A DNA stretch of 64,000 nt, taken from contig NZ_JAODOR010000011.1 of the NCBI RefSeq assembly GCF_025398275.1, positions 1-64,000 of the forward strand, read 5' to 3'. Below are positions 16,501-24,872 of this stretch, piece after piece (the stretch's first letter is position 1; each line of letters opens with the position of its first letter). Both the position numbers and the translations under genes were made by a program. Source of the DNA: Microbacterium memoriense (GTDB lineage: Bacteria > Actinomycetota > Actinomycetes > Actinomycetales > Microbacteriaceae). Under the pieces are notes generated by a model that saw only the letters and a list, made by a program, of their open reading frames with translations, ran no database searches and was not told the DNA's origin.

Positions 16501-19500
16501 GCGAGGCATCGCTCACGCTGCCGGCCACCGCCGCGGTCGGCGTGCACACACTCACCGTCGTCTACTCAGGCTCGGCGAACATCAGTGCAGAGTCGTCTGC
16601 GCCGATCACCTGGCGTCAACGTACCGGCCCGCCCGTCGTCGCGCTCACGCTCGACGCGGCCAGTGTGCCGCTCGCCGAAGGCGACAGCGCCCACGTGACG
16701 GCGACCGTTGAGGCGACCGGTGACGGCACGACGGCGCTCAGCTACCGTCTCACGTGGGGTGACGGCACCGCCGAGGTCAGCGGCACCTACACCGGCACGC
16801 TCGCCCTCGAGCACGACTACACGACCGCCGGGCGGTACATCGTGCGCGTCGAGGTCACGGCCGAAGATGACACCGACACCTACGTCACGGCGCGCAACGC
16901 CGCCGTCACCGTCTACCCCGACGTGCCGCTGACCGCCGTCGCCGGCGACCCCCAGCAGGCGTCGGCGGGGGAGGACGTGTGGTTCGACGCGACCGGCTCA
17001 CAGCCCGCGCTCGCGATCGACCGCGTCGAATGGGACTTCGGTGACGGTCAGACCGGCGAAGGATGGCACACGAGCCACACCTACGCCGAGGCCGGCGTCT
17101 ACGACGCGACCCTCACCGTCGCGATCGGCACCGAGACCGCCACCGCCCAGACGCGCGTGACCGTCGTGCCGGCCGACACGAGCGGTGTCACCGTGACCGT
17201 GCGCAGCGGCGGTGCCCTGCTCTCGGGCGCCACTGCCACTTTCATCACCGCCGACGGCGCGCGCGTGCAAGCCGCCACCGACGGCACCGGCATCGCCCGC
17301 CTGCGCGGCGTGCCCAACGGCACCCAGCCGATCTACATCACGGCATCCGGCTACCTGCCCGTCGCAGGCGAGGTGCTCGTGGTCGACGGTTCCGGGTCGC
17401 TCGAGGCCACCCTCGAGTCGGGTGAGATCGCCGCCAGCACGCTCGAACACCGCACCCTCACCTACGACGAGATCGTCGAACGCGGCATCGACCCGGAAGA
17501 CCCCGACAACCAGAACATCTTCCTCGCCGAGATCCACCTCGCGATCGTCAACGAGTCGACGCCCAGCTCGACGCCCAACGTCGAGCTGGTCTACGGCAGC
17601 GGCGGGGTGCGTGCGGTGCACTACGGCGGCGACGGCTGGACCTCGGGCTCGGGCGGCACCGGCTACTACAACGGCTACGCCTACACGCCCACCATCATCG
17701 AGGTGGGCGGCCATCAAGCCGTGCAGTGGATGATCATCCCCGTCAAGGGCAGCTGGCTCAAGGAGTTCTTCGAGGCCCGACTGGTCGTGCAGAACCTGGC
17801 ATCCGCCCCCTTCACCTTCACCGACGGTGTCGCCGAGCTATCGCTGCCCAACGGGCTCACGCTCGCACCGACGGCGCAGCGGCAGTCGGCCGCCGTCGCG
17901 GTCGACGACATCGCCGGCGGCGAGAGCCGCAGCATCTTCTGGACCCTGCGCGGTGACATCGAAGGCGAATACCCGCTCTCGGCGCGCTACACGGCGACCC
18001 TTGCCCCCACCGGCGACGCGATCGACGTCGTCGCGCATGCCGAGAAGCCCCTGAAGGTATGGGGCGGCTCTGCGATTCGTTGGGCGGTCAAGGCCGACCC
18101 GAGCACTGAGGCGCTCGACCCGTTCCGCATCACGCTCACGATGACCAACCAGACGCCCGCCGACACCGGCGTGCCGGTGTACAACCCGACGTTCCAGATC
18201 TCCCAGGGAGCGGGCTACCTGCTCGCCCCCGAAGATGTCGTCGCCTACACCAAGCGTGTGCCGGTGCTGCTGCCCGGTGAGAGCGTCGAGATGGACTTCT
18301 CGTTCTATTCGCTGCTGACCGGCACGGTGAACGTCGACGACCCGCGCTGGGCGCAGAGCTTCATTCTGCCCACCGGCGGCAACGTCGAGGTCGAATCTGA
18401 ACCGATCACGCTGCACGAGACACGCACTGAGGCGCTCAGCGTCGAGACCGCGTGGGTCACGCTGCCCGACTCGGACGGCGGGGGGACGGGCCTCGCGATC
18501 GCGTGGGAGACCGTGAACGGCGCCGAGTCGTACACCGTGTGGGGGCGCAATACCCTCGACGCATCGGAACCGTGGACGGAGGTCGTCGGCGGAACGCGTG
18601 ACGGTGCCCCGGATGCCCGTGTGCTCGCCGCCGACAGCGACGAGATCTTCGAGTACTACACCGTCATCTCGCACTTCGCCGACGGCAGCACCAAGCCGGC
18701 GCACCTGATCGCGCCGATCGCCGAGAAGGTCGCCCCTGTCGCGGTTGACCCCGCCGACGTCATCGACGTGTCGGACGCGTCGTCGCTCACCCTCGGCGGT
18801 ACCTGCTACGACGTGCTCATGATCGGCGTTGCCGGGTCGGATGAGCCCAACACCATCGGTGTGCCGCTCGCCCGCGTGCGCGAGGGGCTCGCCAGCTCGC
18901 TCACCGAGAACGGCGAAGCGCTGCGCTCGTTCCGCGCGGTGTACCTGCAGTACCCGGCGCTGGCCGTGCCCGTCGTCGGCGCGCTCGATGTCAGTGTTCC
19001 CGAGTACTTCGGCAGCATTCAGACCGGCATCGACAACCTGAAGACCTTCCTCACCCAGCGCGCACAGCAGACCGGGTGTGAGAACGAGAAGTGGGTGCTC
19101 GCCGGCTATTCGCAGGGCGCTCTCGTCATCTCGCAGGCGCTCAACGACTGGAATGACGGCACCGCCGCACAGGTTCTGCCGCACTCGCGCGTCGGCGGCA
19201 TCTACCTCGTCTCGAACCCCGCCAACTACTCCGACAACGGCGGCACGCGGCTCGGGACGAGCGCGACGGCGACCGGCGTCACCCTCGGCGGCGACTATGA
19301 CACGGTGCTCGATCTCACCGACCGCCACGTGATTCCCGCGTCGCTGCGCGACCTCACCGTGTCGCTTTGCGACCAGGATGACTTCGTGTGTGCGACGAGC
19401 GACACCGTCACACCGGTGCACATCGGACTCTTGCTCAACCCCTCGACGCGGCTCGCCGCGCTCGGCATCACGGCGGTCCAGGCGATCCACGGCATCAAGG

Positions 19501-22500
19501 TCCACACGACGTATCACGAGCGGTCTGACAGTGTGCTGCTCGGGATGGGCGCGACGGCGGCCGCGCGCCTGCTGACGGTGCCCGTGCCCGCCGCGTCGTC
19601 GGTCGACATCGTCGCCGCGACCGGCGACACCATCGGCATTTCGCCGATCTCGCTCAAGAAGCTCGGCGACAGCTCGACACAGCCGGGCGACGTCACCGCG
19701 CAGTGGACTCTGCCGGATGCCTGCACAAGCGCCGAGCTGCAGATCACGACGGGCACCCTCAGCGCCGACCCCGCACTGAACTTCGCCGGCTCGCTCACCG
19801 GAACCGCCGGCGAGGGCTATGCGAAGTGTGCCCTCTCGGTCAGCACCTCGGTCGGCGGCAAGAAGACGGAGTTCACCGGTTCGCTGCCGGTCACGGTGCG
19901 TGCCGGCTGGGCGGCCATCGCCTCGCAGGCCCAACCGCAGCAGACCGTCAGCCCCGACTATGTACTGGAAGAGCTGCGCACGCGCGTGCTCGACAAAGAC
20001 GGCAACCCCGTCGTCGGCGCCGAGGTCTACTTCAGGGTGACGGGCCCGGCCGAATTCCCCAGCGGCGGACAGGTCGTGCGCGTCGTCACCGACGCGCAGG
20101 GCTACGCCGTATCGACGACGCCGGTGCCCACCGGGGCCGGCGGCGTCGTCACGGCGACCGCTGAAGTGCCGGGCCTTCCGATCGTCGACCTCGGCACCAA
20201 GACGCTGCAGCCGGGCCTTGCCGACGGGCTGAGCGCCGAGATCACGCCCGTGTACGACCGCCAGCGCGAGCAGACAGTCCTGGGCATCCACCTCGCCAAC
20301 GACACCGACACGAGCGCGACCTTCACGATCGACAGCGACTTCGGCGGCGCCACGGTCACGGTCGGAGCCGGTCGCAGCGTCGACACGGCCGTACTCACCG
20401 GCACCGACGTCATCACTGCGGGGGCTGTGCTTGTCACGGCCGTCACCGGCGGCGAAGACAGCGGCGCCTGGATCGACTATGACGCGTACGATCCGCACAC
20501 GGCATCGGTCACCGCCGAGATCGACAGCGCGACGATCGGCTACGGCGCTCGTCTTGACGTGCGCGCTCTCGTCAGCAGTGCTGCCGGGCCGGTCTCGACC
20601 GGCACCGCGACGCTCGAGATCGACGGTGCCGCCGCCGCAACCGCCACGCCCGTCGACGGCGAGGTCACCTTCACGGTGCCCGCGACGCTGGCACTTGCGA
20701 CGCACGACATCCGTGTCGTCTGGGTCGACGCGGCCCGCACCGCCGAATCCGAGACGATCGAGCTGACCGTCACCCGTGCTGCGAGCACGACGACGTTGAC
20801 GACGCCGACCGACCCCGTCATCGTCGGTGCGCCGGTCACGGTGAGCGTCGACATCGTGGGCACGGGCGTCGCCGTCGGCGACACCGTGACGCTGACCGGT
20901 GCCGGAGATGCCCCGGTCAGCGCCACGGTCGGCGCCGGCGACCTTGTCGCGGGCGGCGCACGCGTGAGCATCACGGTTCCGACCTCTGCCGTCGGCGCCT
21001 ACGCGCTGACCGCTGAGTACAGCGGACCCTTCTCAGAGACCAGCACCGACACCGGAACCCTGCGCGTGCGCGCCGGCACGGTAACGGCCGCCACGATCGC
21101 TGCCGTCGCCTCGGGTGCGGCCGGCACGCTCGAGGTCACCGTCACTGCCGCGACCCCGACGACGGCAGCACCGACCGGTACCGTCACGGTGAGCGCGCCG
21201 GGGTGGAGCGAGGCGCTCACCGGCGACGTCATCGACGGCGTCGCGCACATCACGGTGCCGGCGCGTCACGTCGGCGACCTCGAGCTCACGATTGCCTACA
21301 GCGGTGACGACAGTCACGCCCCGAGCACAGCGACCGTCACGAGCGTCGTGAACGCCGCGGCGAGCACCACCACGCTCGACCTGAGCCCGGCCACCGGTGC
21401 GTATGGCGTCGACCTCACCGCCACGGTCGAGGTCACCTCGACCGTCACCGTCGAGGGCTCCGTCGCGCTGTATGCGGCGGACGGCGGCGGCGCGCCCACC
21501 GGCACGGCACTCGCGACCGGCACGGTCACCGCCGGTGCGGCGTCGCTCGCCGTCGCCCGCCCCGACGCGGGCGAGCGCCGACTGGTCGCGGTCTTCACGT
21601 CGGCCTCGGCCGAGCTCTCGTCGTCGACGAGCGCCCCCGCGCGCCTCACGCGCACGCCGCTCGCCCCCGCTCTCACCGTCGCTCTCGGCGCGTCGAACGT
21701 CGGGTTCGGCACAGAGGTCACCGGAACCGTCGCCATCACCGCCCTGGGCGCACAGCTCGATGGCACCGTCACCGCGACGCTCGGTGACACGACCGTCGTC
21801 GCGACGCCTGTCGCCGGCGGGTGGCAGTTCGCCTTGCCGACAACGGGCGCCGCCAGCGGAGCCAACACCGTCTCGGTCGCCTTCGTGCCGGCATCCGGCA
21901 ATTACATGGGCGCGACGGGGCAGACCGATGTCACGGTCACCAAGACGACCCCGGTCGTCACCGCGACCCTGTCGGCCGCGCGCATCGCGGTCGGCGAGAC
22001 CGCGACCCTGCGGGTCGTCGTGGTCGGCGGAACCGGCACCGTCGAGGTCGCCGGCGCCGGCCCCGTGACCAGCCTTGCGCTCGCGGGCGACGGAGCGGCA
22101 TCACTCGAAATCGGTCCGCTCGGCGCCGGCACCTACCCGATCACCGTGACGCTGCCGGCGACGGCCACGACCGAGGCATCCAGCGCCACGACCACCCTCG
22201 AGGTCTCGCTGCTGCCGGGAGCTGTGACAGCCTCGGCCTCGCCCGTGCGGTTCGGGGCGAGCCCCGCGATCGTCGAGATCGGCTTCGCGGGAGTTCCGGC
22301 CGGGGCAGATGCCCCGACGGGGACGGTGACCGTGCGTGAGGGTGAGACGGTCTTGGGCGTCGCGGCGCTCGTGTCGGGTGGTGCCCAGGTGACCCTGCCG
22401 GCACTGACCGCCGGCACGCGCTCCGTCACCGTCGACTATGCAGGTGATGCGCGCTACGCCGCGTCGACGATCGACCTCGACGTCGTCGTGACACCGGCGC

Positions 22501-24188
22501 CCAGTGCCCTGCGCGTGGACTGGCCGGGCGCACAGACGTTCGGAGCCGTCGCGGGCGAGATCGTCGCGCATGCGACGGTCGACGGTTCAGCTGCCCCGGC
22601 GGCTGCCGTCGAGCTGCTGCTCGACGGGGCCGTCATCGACACGGCGACCCTCGCCGCGGGCTCGGCCCGCTTCGCGCTGCCGACAGAGCTCACGGTCGGT
22701 GCACACGCCCTAATCGTCCGCTACGCCGGCACCTCCGATGTCGACGGCAGCGAACGAGCCGGCAGTGTCGTCGTGAGCGCCGCAGCGACCACCGCGACCC
22801 TCACGGCGCCGACCTCGGTGGTGTTCGGGCAGAGCGTGACCGTCGTGGCAACCGTGATGGCAGCGCACGCGGTGGCGCCGGGCAGCGTCACCGTCAGGAT
22901 CGGCGACCGAACCTTTGCCGGCACGCTCGTCGACGGTGCCGTGCGCATCGACATCGATTCGACGCTGCTCGCGGCGGGCGAGACCACGGTGCAGCTGACC
23001 TACCCGGGCAGCGACGGGTTCGCCCCGTCGACCGCGCAGGCGGGCTTCACGGTGACGCCCGCGGCCTCGCAGACGGCGGTGAACGTGCGCGCGTCGAGCG
23101 TGCCGACGGCGCTGCTCGAGCTGCAGGTCGCCGTCACCGCGGGCGGGCTGCCGGTCGGCGGCACGGTCACGGCGACTGCCGCCGGCGGCCCCGATCTGAC
23201 CGGCACGCTCGTGCCCGGCAGCACCGGCGCGACGGCCGTGCTGCTCGTGCCCGAGACGATCGCCGACGGCGACTACCGGTACACGGTCGTCTACGCGGGC
23301 TCGGGTGGCATCGCACCGTCGGAATCGGTCGAGGTCGAGTTCACCATCTCGCGCACGGGTGCGTCCGAGGGCATCACCGTCGGCGGAACCGACGACGAAG
23401 CCACCGCCGGAGACACCCAGGCGCTCGTGATCTCGGGACTCGAGCCCGGTACCGTCATCCACGTGTACCTGCACTCCGACCCGATTTATCTCGGTAGTGC
23501 GACAGCGGATGCCGACGGCGTCGCGACCCTGCGGTTCACGATCCCGCGCACGCTCGAACCGGGCACGCACCGCATCGAGGCCCGTACACCGGTGGGTGTG
23601 GTCTCTCGCCTCATCGAGGTCGCGCCGCTGCCCGACGACGAGGAGACCGGCGGCACGGGTGGCACGGGTGGCACGGGTGGCGGTACGGGTGGTACCGGCG
23701 GCGGCAGCACGGGTGGCACCGACGGTGGCGGCTCGGGTGGCACCGGCGGCTCGGGTGGCACGGGCGGCGGCACGGGCGGCACGGGTGGCACGGGTGGCAC
23801 GGGCGGTAGCGGTGGCGGCGGCACGGGTGGCACCGGCAGTGCGGGTGGCGCCGATGGGGCGGGGACGACGTCGGGCTCGACCGGGTCGGGGGCGACCTCT
23901 GGCGGCTCGGGCGTTCGAGGGTCGGCATCGACCGGCACAACGGCGGGTGGGTCGTCTACGACAGGCTCGGCGACCGATTCGTCCACCGGCACACCGACCG
24001 AATCGTCCACCGAGGAACCGACCGACGAATCCGCTGCCGGATCCGACGCGACGCCGGCCCCTGAGGCTCAGGCTGAGGATGCCGGGTCACCGGTGGGCAT
24101 CTGGCTGACCGTCGGTGCGATGGTCGTCCTGCTCATCGCCACAGCCGTCGTGTTCTGGGCGCGCCGCCGCAGGAGCGTCGGTGTCTGA
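10575..24188 (+). CDS. Giant multidomain surface protein with embedded cutinase-like esterase domain
   Basis: This 4,537-residue exported protein starts at GTG 10575 after AGGGGA; ATG 10530 is an alternative. A signal peptide (LFTWVAVVVTAMLALQPLPA, then AVAA) is followed by carboxypeptidase-regulatory / Cna-B-like modules (to about 15150), Ig-like repeats (about 15180-16600) and PKD-like modules (about 16640-17170). A cutinase-type alpha/beta hydrolase follows at about 18790-19580, then a second block of some ten Ig-like repeats (20500-23350). The C-terminus is a Gly/Thr-rich stalk, a membrane helix and a basic tail. The esterase has the cutinase cysteine pattern (C2744, C2932, C2939), nucleophile S2846 in GYSQG, Asp in CDQDDFVC (D2936) and His in VHTTYH (H2977 or H2981). 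No LPxTG motif is visible, so anchoring is probably by the membrane helix. Adhesion combined with ester hydrolysis is the inferred role. Confidence 0.88.
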   Translation: MLSRTPRALRAPRHRYTAATGARPLFTWVAVVVTAMLALQPLPAVAAEPTAPPTAAPGELVVQLVTPTGYVPATGLGAPDFTSVVAYAWSESGIDVQAEADANGVLRFTGLTPGDYHVNVGSVFGSDLAGGSWRAGLLQETGFGAGGVGDVPQTGGSDDPSLIAVDAAGTVVSAQLRVLPVARGIVLDADALPLAGATVNGAALTASDGTFVARIDPSYPFVWVDPSADSGARGGVWKGDDVPAVQFTGDATALTITTDGVVTPAHVTVRLARGAAISGTITTPDGQPAAGVSVWTNGDDYGDGETDAEGRYTIGGLASGTYTLSVANLAPYGIGGYIGPGAETAERDSARQVVATEGSVVTGIDARLRLGGAIGGSADGLASGSSLSASAYNSAEGRYLSTWTTVDGGDYVFDSVAQGDWDLSFYTSDKSRAVLPASTTVTAGATTRLDLTTVAAGTISGTITGALAGQWVDVLLSGDEGVIQQTSVSAASDGSAAYTLTGLAPGTYTVSARTSSPALTTNAEVVTVTEGATTTVPVLAFDRSQLATVRFSVTDESETPLAGIQLSVSSSTTYTDASATTGSDGIAEIVIGAGEYNYYVSSSQYSAVGGTITLAAGATLDVPVVATPVSTVQLTVHSAGVPVADRYVEVVDDDGIGHGGTTDATGTFSFSLSPGTYTTRINTRIGEDSSYSTAIAPRAPPFVVVEGTQQVTVDVGPIGELDLAVRDAAGDIVSASVSLTDQATGDQAGFWIDGASTLSGIRPGDYLISAQIDGDTYYYPGVFDAAAATPVTISADEPRTSITMQPEPTELVAFRGTLTDEHGSPVVGETIRIEVRDEDGWPSRSIDAVSETDGTYSATLPRWSRYSVRAAASTDSVYVGQYLNGAIGGDEIVHDFVLAVGAVLTGTVVGGTVADPSGATGAQPLDGALVSSWSGYAERQAVTDAEGHYTIRGLTPDADPWLSFSSRESFHVSGYAVGVDGQTTVLELGGIPRVTFGFPDGVDGGDISVGFSSPDWSTSYSGWIDAGHTWEQWSPISAGTVSVTTGDAEWTAVPGQSFEVTPGEYADAVVTLERTATISGTVSAGGVALAQAGVSADLDGDGASDRTVYTDSEGTYQLRVPAGAAHLSARFDGTDLGSADVTSVSGETSIADIDSDALGWLLRVDFVDEAGQLADASNTRVELVDPATGHSLGNAWLYGSTLQISGASYGWLDLTPVQLYLTGDQTYRGGYLTAGGDLSDDRNDAAIISVGSGTYERRSATLTEAAALTVTVVDRSGAPLAAKLVTVGRSAVYTDELGQATFVGLTPGTATVTVSADGQTAASTPVAVPLTAGQTAQATVAVDTFGVFTLTAVDVDGAPIAYAAVDLTNGDQTTSVITDENGVVTLTGLPGVNYTLGAHAYGYFYTYFGGVVDVAQATPVTFALNTEASGNIVMPRPGTLSMSLELADAAREGEWATVDVINAVTGDVADQRNLALVDESATWFENIAPGGYLVRVTSPYYQTRYLTADGWTADAAEADALVFRGDGADIARSITLARSWSTSSITVVDAPTEAVPYGTGTALTVQVDVDGAGAADWLELTATIGDNTIDVQQLPGNGGTTSLALPADLVPGDYEITLTVGESGAVRGSTLTVPVKIVRGDATFTVSTPGDSYVGDPVEVHLAAWDAWGDAIVDGTAVLTVDGADYTVAFDGATSVNHVLPGVLAEGTHTLTARLLETALTSEASAEATITVRKASVTLSAHAETSPVRFGDTATITVAVDAGAREIAGEIIIRNGGHELTRETATDRTNLTIETSVLGAGTHTLEIEYTGSDTLESSATTVELTIAGQPTTTVVAAVADVVYGTSFEVTVDVTAQIDGTPEGEVTVTVGGVTASSTLENGTAAVRLPGTVAAGTHDIVAVYAGSSGHNASTSAPVALTVTPAAARLVVTPPGDGTYGTETTVSVGVSSATGATAAGQVALQLDGTTVDEKTLSRGEASLTLPATAAVGVHTLTVVYSGSANISAESSAPITWRQRTGPPVVALTLDAASVPLAEGDSAHVTATVEATGDGTTALSYRLTWGDGTAEVSGTYTGTLALEHDYTTAGRYIVRVEVTAEDDTDTYVTARNAAVTVYPDVPLTAVAGDPQQASAGEDVWFDATGSQPALAIDRVEWDFGDGQTGEGWHTSHTYAEAGVYDATLTVAIGTETATAQTRVTVVPADTSGVTVTVRSGGALLSGATATFITADGARVQAATDGTGIARLRGVPNGTQPIYITASGYLPVAGEVLVVDGSGSLEATLESGEIAASTLEHRTLTYDEIVERGIDPEDPDNQNIFLAEIHLAIVNESTPSSTPNVELVYGSGGVRAVHYGGDGWTSGSGGTGYYNGYAYTPTIIEVGGHQAVQWMIIPVKGSWLKEFFEARLVVQNLASAPFTFTDGVAELSLPNGLTLAPTAQRQSAAVAVDDIAGGESRSIFWTLRGDIEGEYPLSARYTATLAPTGDAIDVVAHAEKPLKVWGGSAIRWAVKADPSTEALDPFRITLTMTNQTPADTGVPVYNPTFQISQGAGYLLAPEDVVAYTKRVPVLLPGESVEMDFSFYSLLTGTVNVDDPRWAQSFILPTGGNVEVESEPITLHETRTEALSVETAWVTLPDSDGGGTGLAIAWETVNGAESYTVWGRNTLDASEPWTEVVGGTRDGAPDARVLAADSDEIFEYYTVISHFADGSTKPAHLIAPIAEKVAPVAVDPADVIDVSDASSLTLGGTCYDVLMIGVAGSDEPNTIGVPLARVREGLASSLTENGEALRSFRAVYLQYPALAVPVVGALDVSVPEYFGSIQTGIDNLKTFLTQRAQQTGCENEKWVLAGYSQGALVISQALNDWNDGTAAQVLPHSRVGGIYLVSNPANYSDNGGTRLGTSATATGVTLGGDYDTVLDLTDRHVIPASLRDLTVSLCDQDDFVCATSDTVTPVHIGLLLNPSTRLAALGITAVQAIHGIKVHTTYHERSDSVLLGMGATAAARLLTVPVPAASSVDIVAATGDTIGISPISLKKLGDSSTQPGDVTAQWTLPDACTSAELQITTGTLSADPALNFAGSLTGTAGEGYAKCALSVSTSVGGKKTEFTGSLPVTVRAGWAAIASQAQPQQTVSPDYVLEELRTRVLDKDGNPVVGAEVYFRVTGPAEFPSGGQVVRVVTDAQGYAVSTTPVPTGAGGVVTATAEVPGLPIVDLGTKTLQPGLADGLSAEITPVYDRQREQTVLGIHLANDTDTSATFTIDSDFGGATVTVGAGRSVDTAVLTGTDVITAGAVLVTAVTGGEDSGAWIDYDAYDPHTASVTAEIDSATIGYGARLDVRALVSSAAGPVSTGTATLEIDGAAAATATPVDGEVTFTVPATLALATHDIRVVWVDAARTAESETIELTVTRAASTTTLTTPTDPVIVGAPVTVSVDIVGTGVAVGDTVTLTGAGDAPVSATVGAGDLVAGGARVSITVPTSAVGAYALTAEYSGPFSETSTDTGTLRVRAGTVTAATIAAVASGAAGTLEVTVTAATPTTAAPTGTVTVSAPGWSEALTGDVIDGVAHITVPARHVGDLELTIAYSGDDSHAPSTATVTSVVNAAASTTTLDLSPATGAYGVDLTATVEVTSTVTVEGSVALYAADGGGAPTGTALATGTVTAGAASLAVARPDAGERRLVAVFTSASAELSSSTSAPARLTRTPLAPALTVALGASNVGFGTEVTGTVAITALGAQLDGTVTATLGDTTVVATPVAGGWQFALPTTGAASGANTVSVAFVPASGNYMGATGQTDVTVTKTTPVVTATLSAARIAVGETATLRVVVVGGTGTVEVAGAGPVTSLALAGDGAASLEIGPLGAGTYPITVTLPATATTEASSATTTLEVSLLPGAVTASASPVRFGASPAIVEIGFAGVPAGADAPTGTVTVREGETVLGVAALVSGGAQVTLPALTAGTRSVTVDYAGDARYAASTIDLDVVVTPAPSALRVDWPGAQTFGAVAGEIVAHATVDGSAAPAAAVELLLDGAVIDTATLAAGSARFALPTELTVGAHALIVRYAGTSDVDGSERAGSVVVSAAATTATLTAPTSVVFGQSVTVVATVMAAHAVAPGSVTVRIGDRTFAGTLVDGAVRIDIDSTLLAAGETTVQLTYPGSDGFAPSTAQAGFTVTPAASQTAVNVRASSVPTALLELQVAVTAGGLPVGGTVTATAAGGPDLTGTLVPGSTGATAVLLVPETIADGDYRYTVVYAGSGGIAPSESVEVEFTISRTGASEGITVGGTDDEATAGDTQALVISGLEPGTVIHVYLHSDPIYLGSATADADGVATLRFTIPRTLEPGTHRIEARTPVGVVSRLIEVAPLPDDEETGGTGGTGGTGGGTGGTGGGSTGGTDGGGSGGTGGSGGTGGGTGGTGGTGGTGGSGGGGTGGTGSAGGADGAGTTSGSTGSGATSGGSGVRGSASTGTTAGGSSTTGSATDSSTGTPTESSTEEPTDESAAGSDATPAPEAQAEDAGSPVGIWLTVGAMVVLLIATAVVFWARRRRSVGV
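18790..19580 (+). other. Cutinase-like domain inside the giant surface protein
   Basis: This part of the protein has the layout of the cutinase family: a first Cys (GGTCYDVL), a Cys before a beta strand leading to GYSQGALVISQALN, a C-x3-D-x2-C loop (CDQDDFVC) with the likely catalytic Asp, and a His near the end of the fold. Cutinases are normally secreted single-domain enzymes of roughly 200-250 residues. Here the domain sits after nearly 2,740 residues of repeats and before another 1,550. Confidence 0.8.
23649..23862 (+). repeat. Gly/Thr-rich low-complexity stalk (GGTGG repeats)
   Basis: Tandem GGCACGGGT-like units encode a GGTGGTGGTGG run near the C-terminus of the giant surface protein. 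Such stalks usually span the peptidoglycan. The DNA repeat is prone to length change and to assembly error. Confidence 0.85.
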
Positions 24189-24765
24189 GCGGCGGCGCCG
24201 GGCGGGGCGCGCACTCATCGGCGCCGCCCTCGCGGTGCTCGCGCTCGCTCTGACCGCCTGCGGGGCCGCCGAGCCCGCCGTCGCCGAGCAGCGCGTGCTC
24301 GTCATCACCGACGAACGCGGCGGCGACGCGGGGTCGGCCTGGTATGACCTCGTGCGGCGCGAGCCGGGGCTGCAGGTGCAGATAGACGCAGTCGCCGGCA
24401 GCGGATACCTGACCGCCTCGCCCTCATCGGTGGCCGATCGCGCCGCCGCCGCCGGCGGCCAGTTCGACGCCGTCGTGCTCGCTCTTGGCGGCAACGACGT
24501 CACCACCACACTGCCGACAGAAGTGCGCGAAGCGCTCGTGCGCGATGCGATGAGTGCGTCCGCGCGCTACGCGCCACGCGTCATCGTCCTGCCGCCGTTC
24601 GGAGTCACCGCTGCTGATCTGGACGCGTGGGATGAGACGCTGCGCACGGCCGCAACGCAGACCGGCGCGACCTTCACCCCGATCGACCTCCCCGCAGGGA
24701 GTGGGGCCGCAGCACAGGCATCCGCGATCGCAGCCGCCGTGGTGCTGGCCGTGCGCGCCCCGTAA
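24181..24765 (+). CDS. Lipoprotein with SGNH-hydrolase-like fold
   Basis: GTG 24181 has AGGAG at 24171-24175 and overlaps the end of the giant gene by eight bases, so the two are translationally coupled. The 194-residue product has a basic N-terminus and a lipobox (ALTACGAA). The rest alternates strands and helices like a GDSL/SGNH esterase. VLALGGNDV holds the block III motif GND (residues 104-106), and VIVLPPFG follows the usual pattern after it. However, the first block reads VITDERGGD in place of GDS, and no DxxH is visible at the end. It may be a degenerate, non-catalytic member. Coupling to an esterase-bearing surface protein suggests a shared surface role. Confidence 0.65.
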   Translation: MSERRRRAGRALIGAALAVLALALTACGAAEPAVAEQRVLVITDERGGDAGSAWYDLVRREPGLQVQIDAVAGSGYLTASPSSVADRAAAAGGQFDAVVLALGGNDVTTTLPTEVREALVRDAMSASARYAPRVIVLPPFGVTAADLDAWDETLRTAATQTGATFTPIDLPAGSGAAAQASAIAAAVVLAVRAP

Positions 24766-24786
24766 CGATGTGGCCGCGGTTTCACC

Positions 24787-24802
24787 TACGACTTTCGTCG
24801 TA
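24787..24802 (+). promoter_or_regulatory. Inverted repeat TACGAC-N4-GTCGTA before the sensor gene
   Basis: A perfect six-base inverted repeat with a four-base spacer lies about 70 bases upstream of the sensor start (24873). It is a candidate operator or short hairpin. TAGGGT at about 24823-24828 could be the -10 box of the downstream gene. Confidence 0.35.
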
Positions 24803-24872
24803 AACCAAAAGGCGCAAAACGCTAGGGTGAGAGGTGCCGCGAAGATTCGGACGAGACTCGAGAGGTCCACGA

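Noticed and set aside
14487..16547. Minus-strand open frame of 686 codons
   Set aside because: Same reason: the opposite strand of Ig-like repeats in high-GC DNA.
17838..20705. Minus-strand open frame of 955 codons
   Set aside because: It lies opposite the giant surface protein, with shadow-type composition (Arg/Asp/Gly/His) and no motif.
23649..23862. Regular repeats resembling a CRISPR array
   Set aside because: The units are about nine bases, have no spacers and are in frame as GGT codons; it is a coding Gly/Thr stalk.
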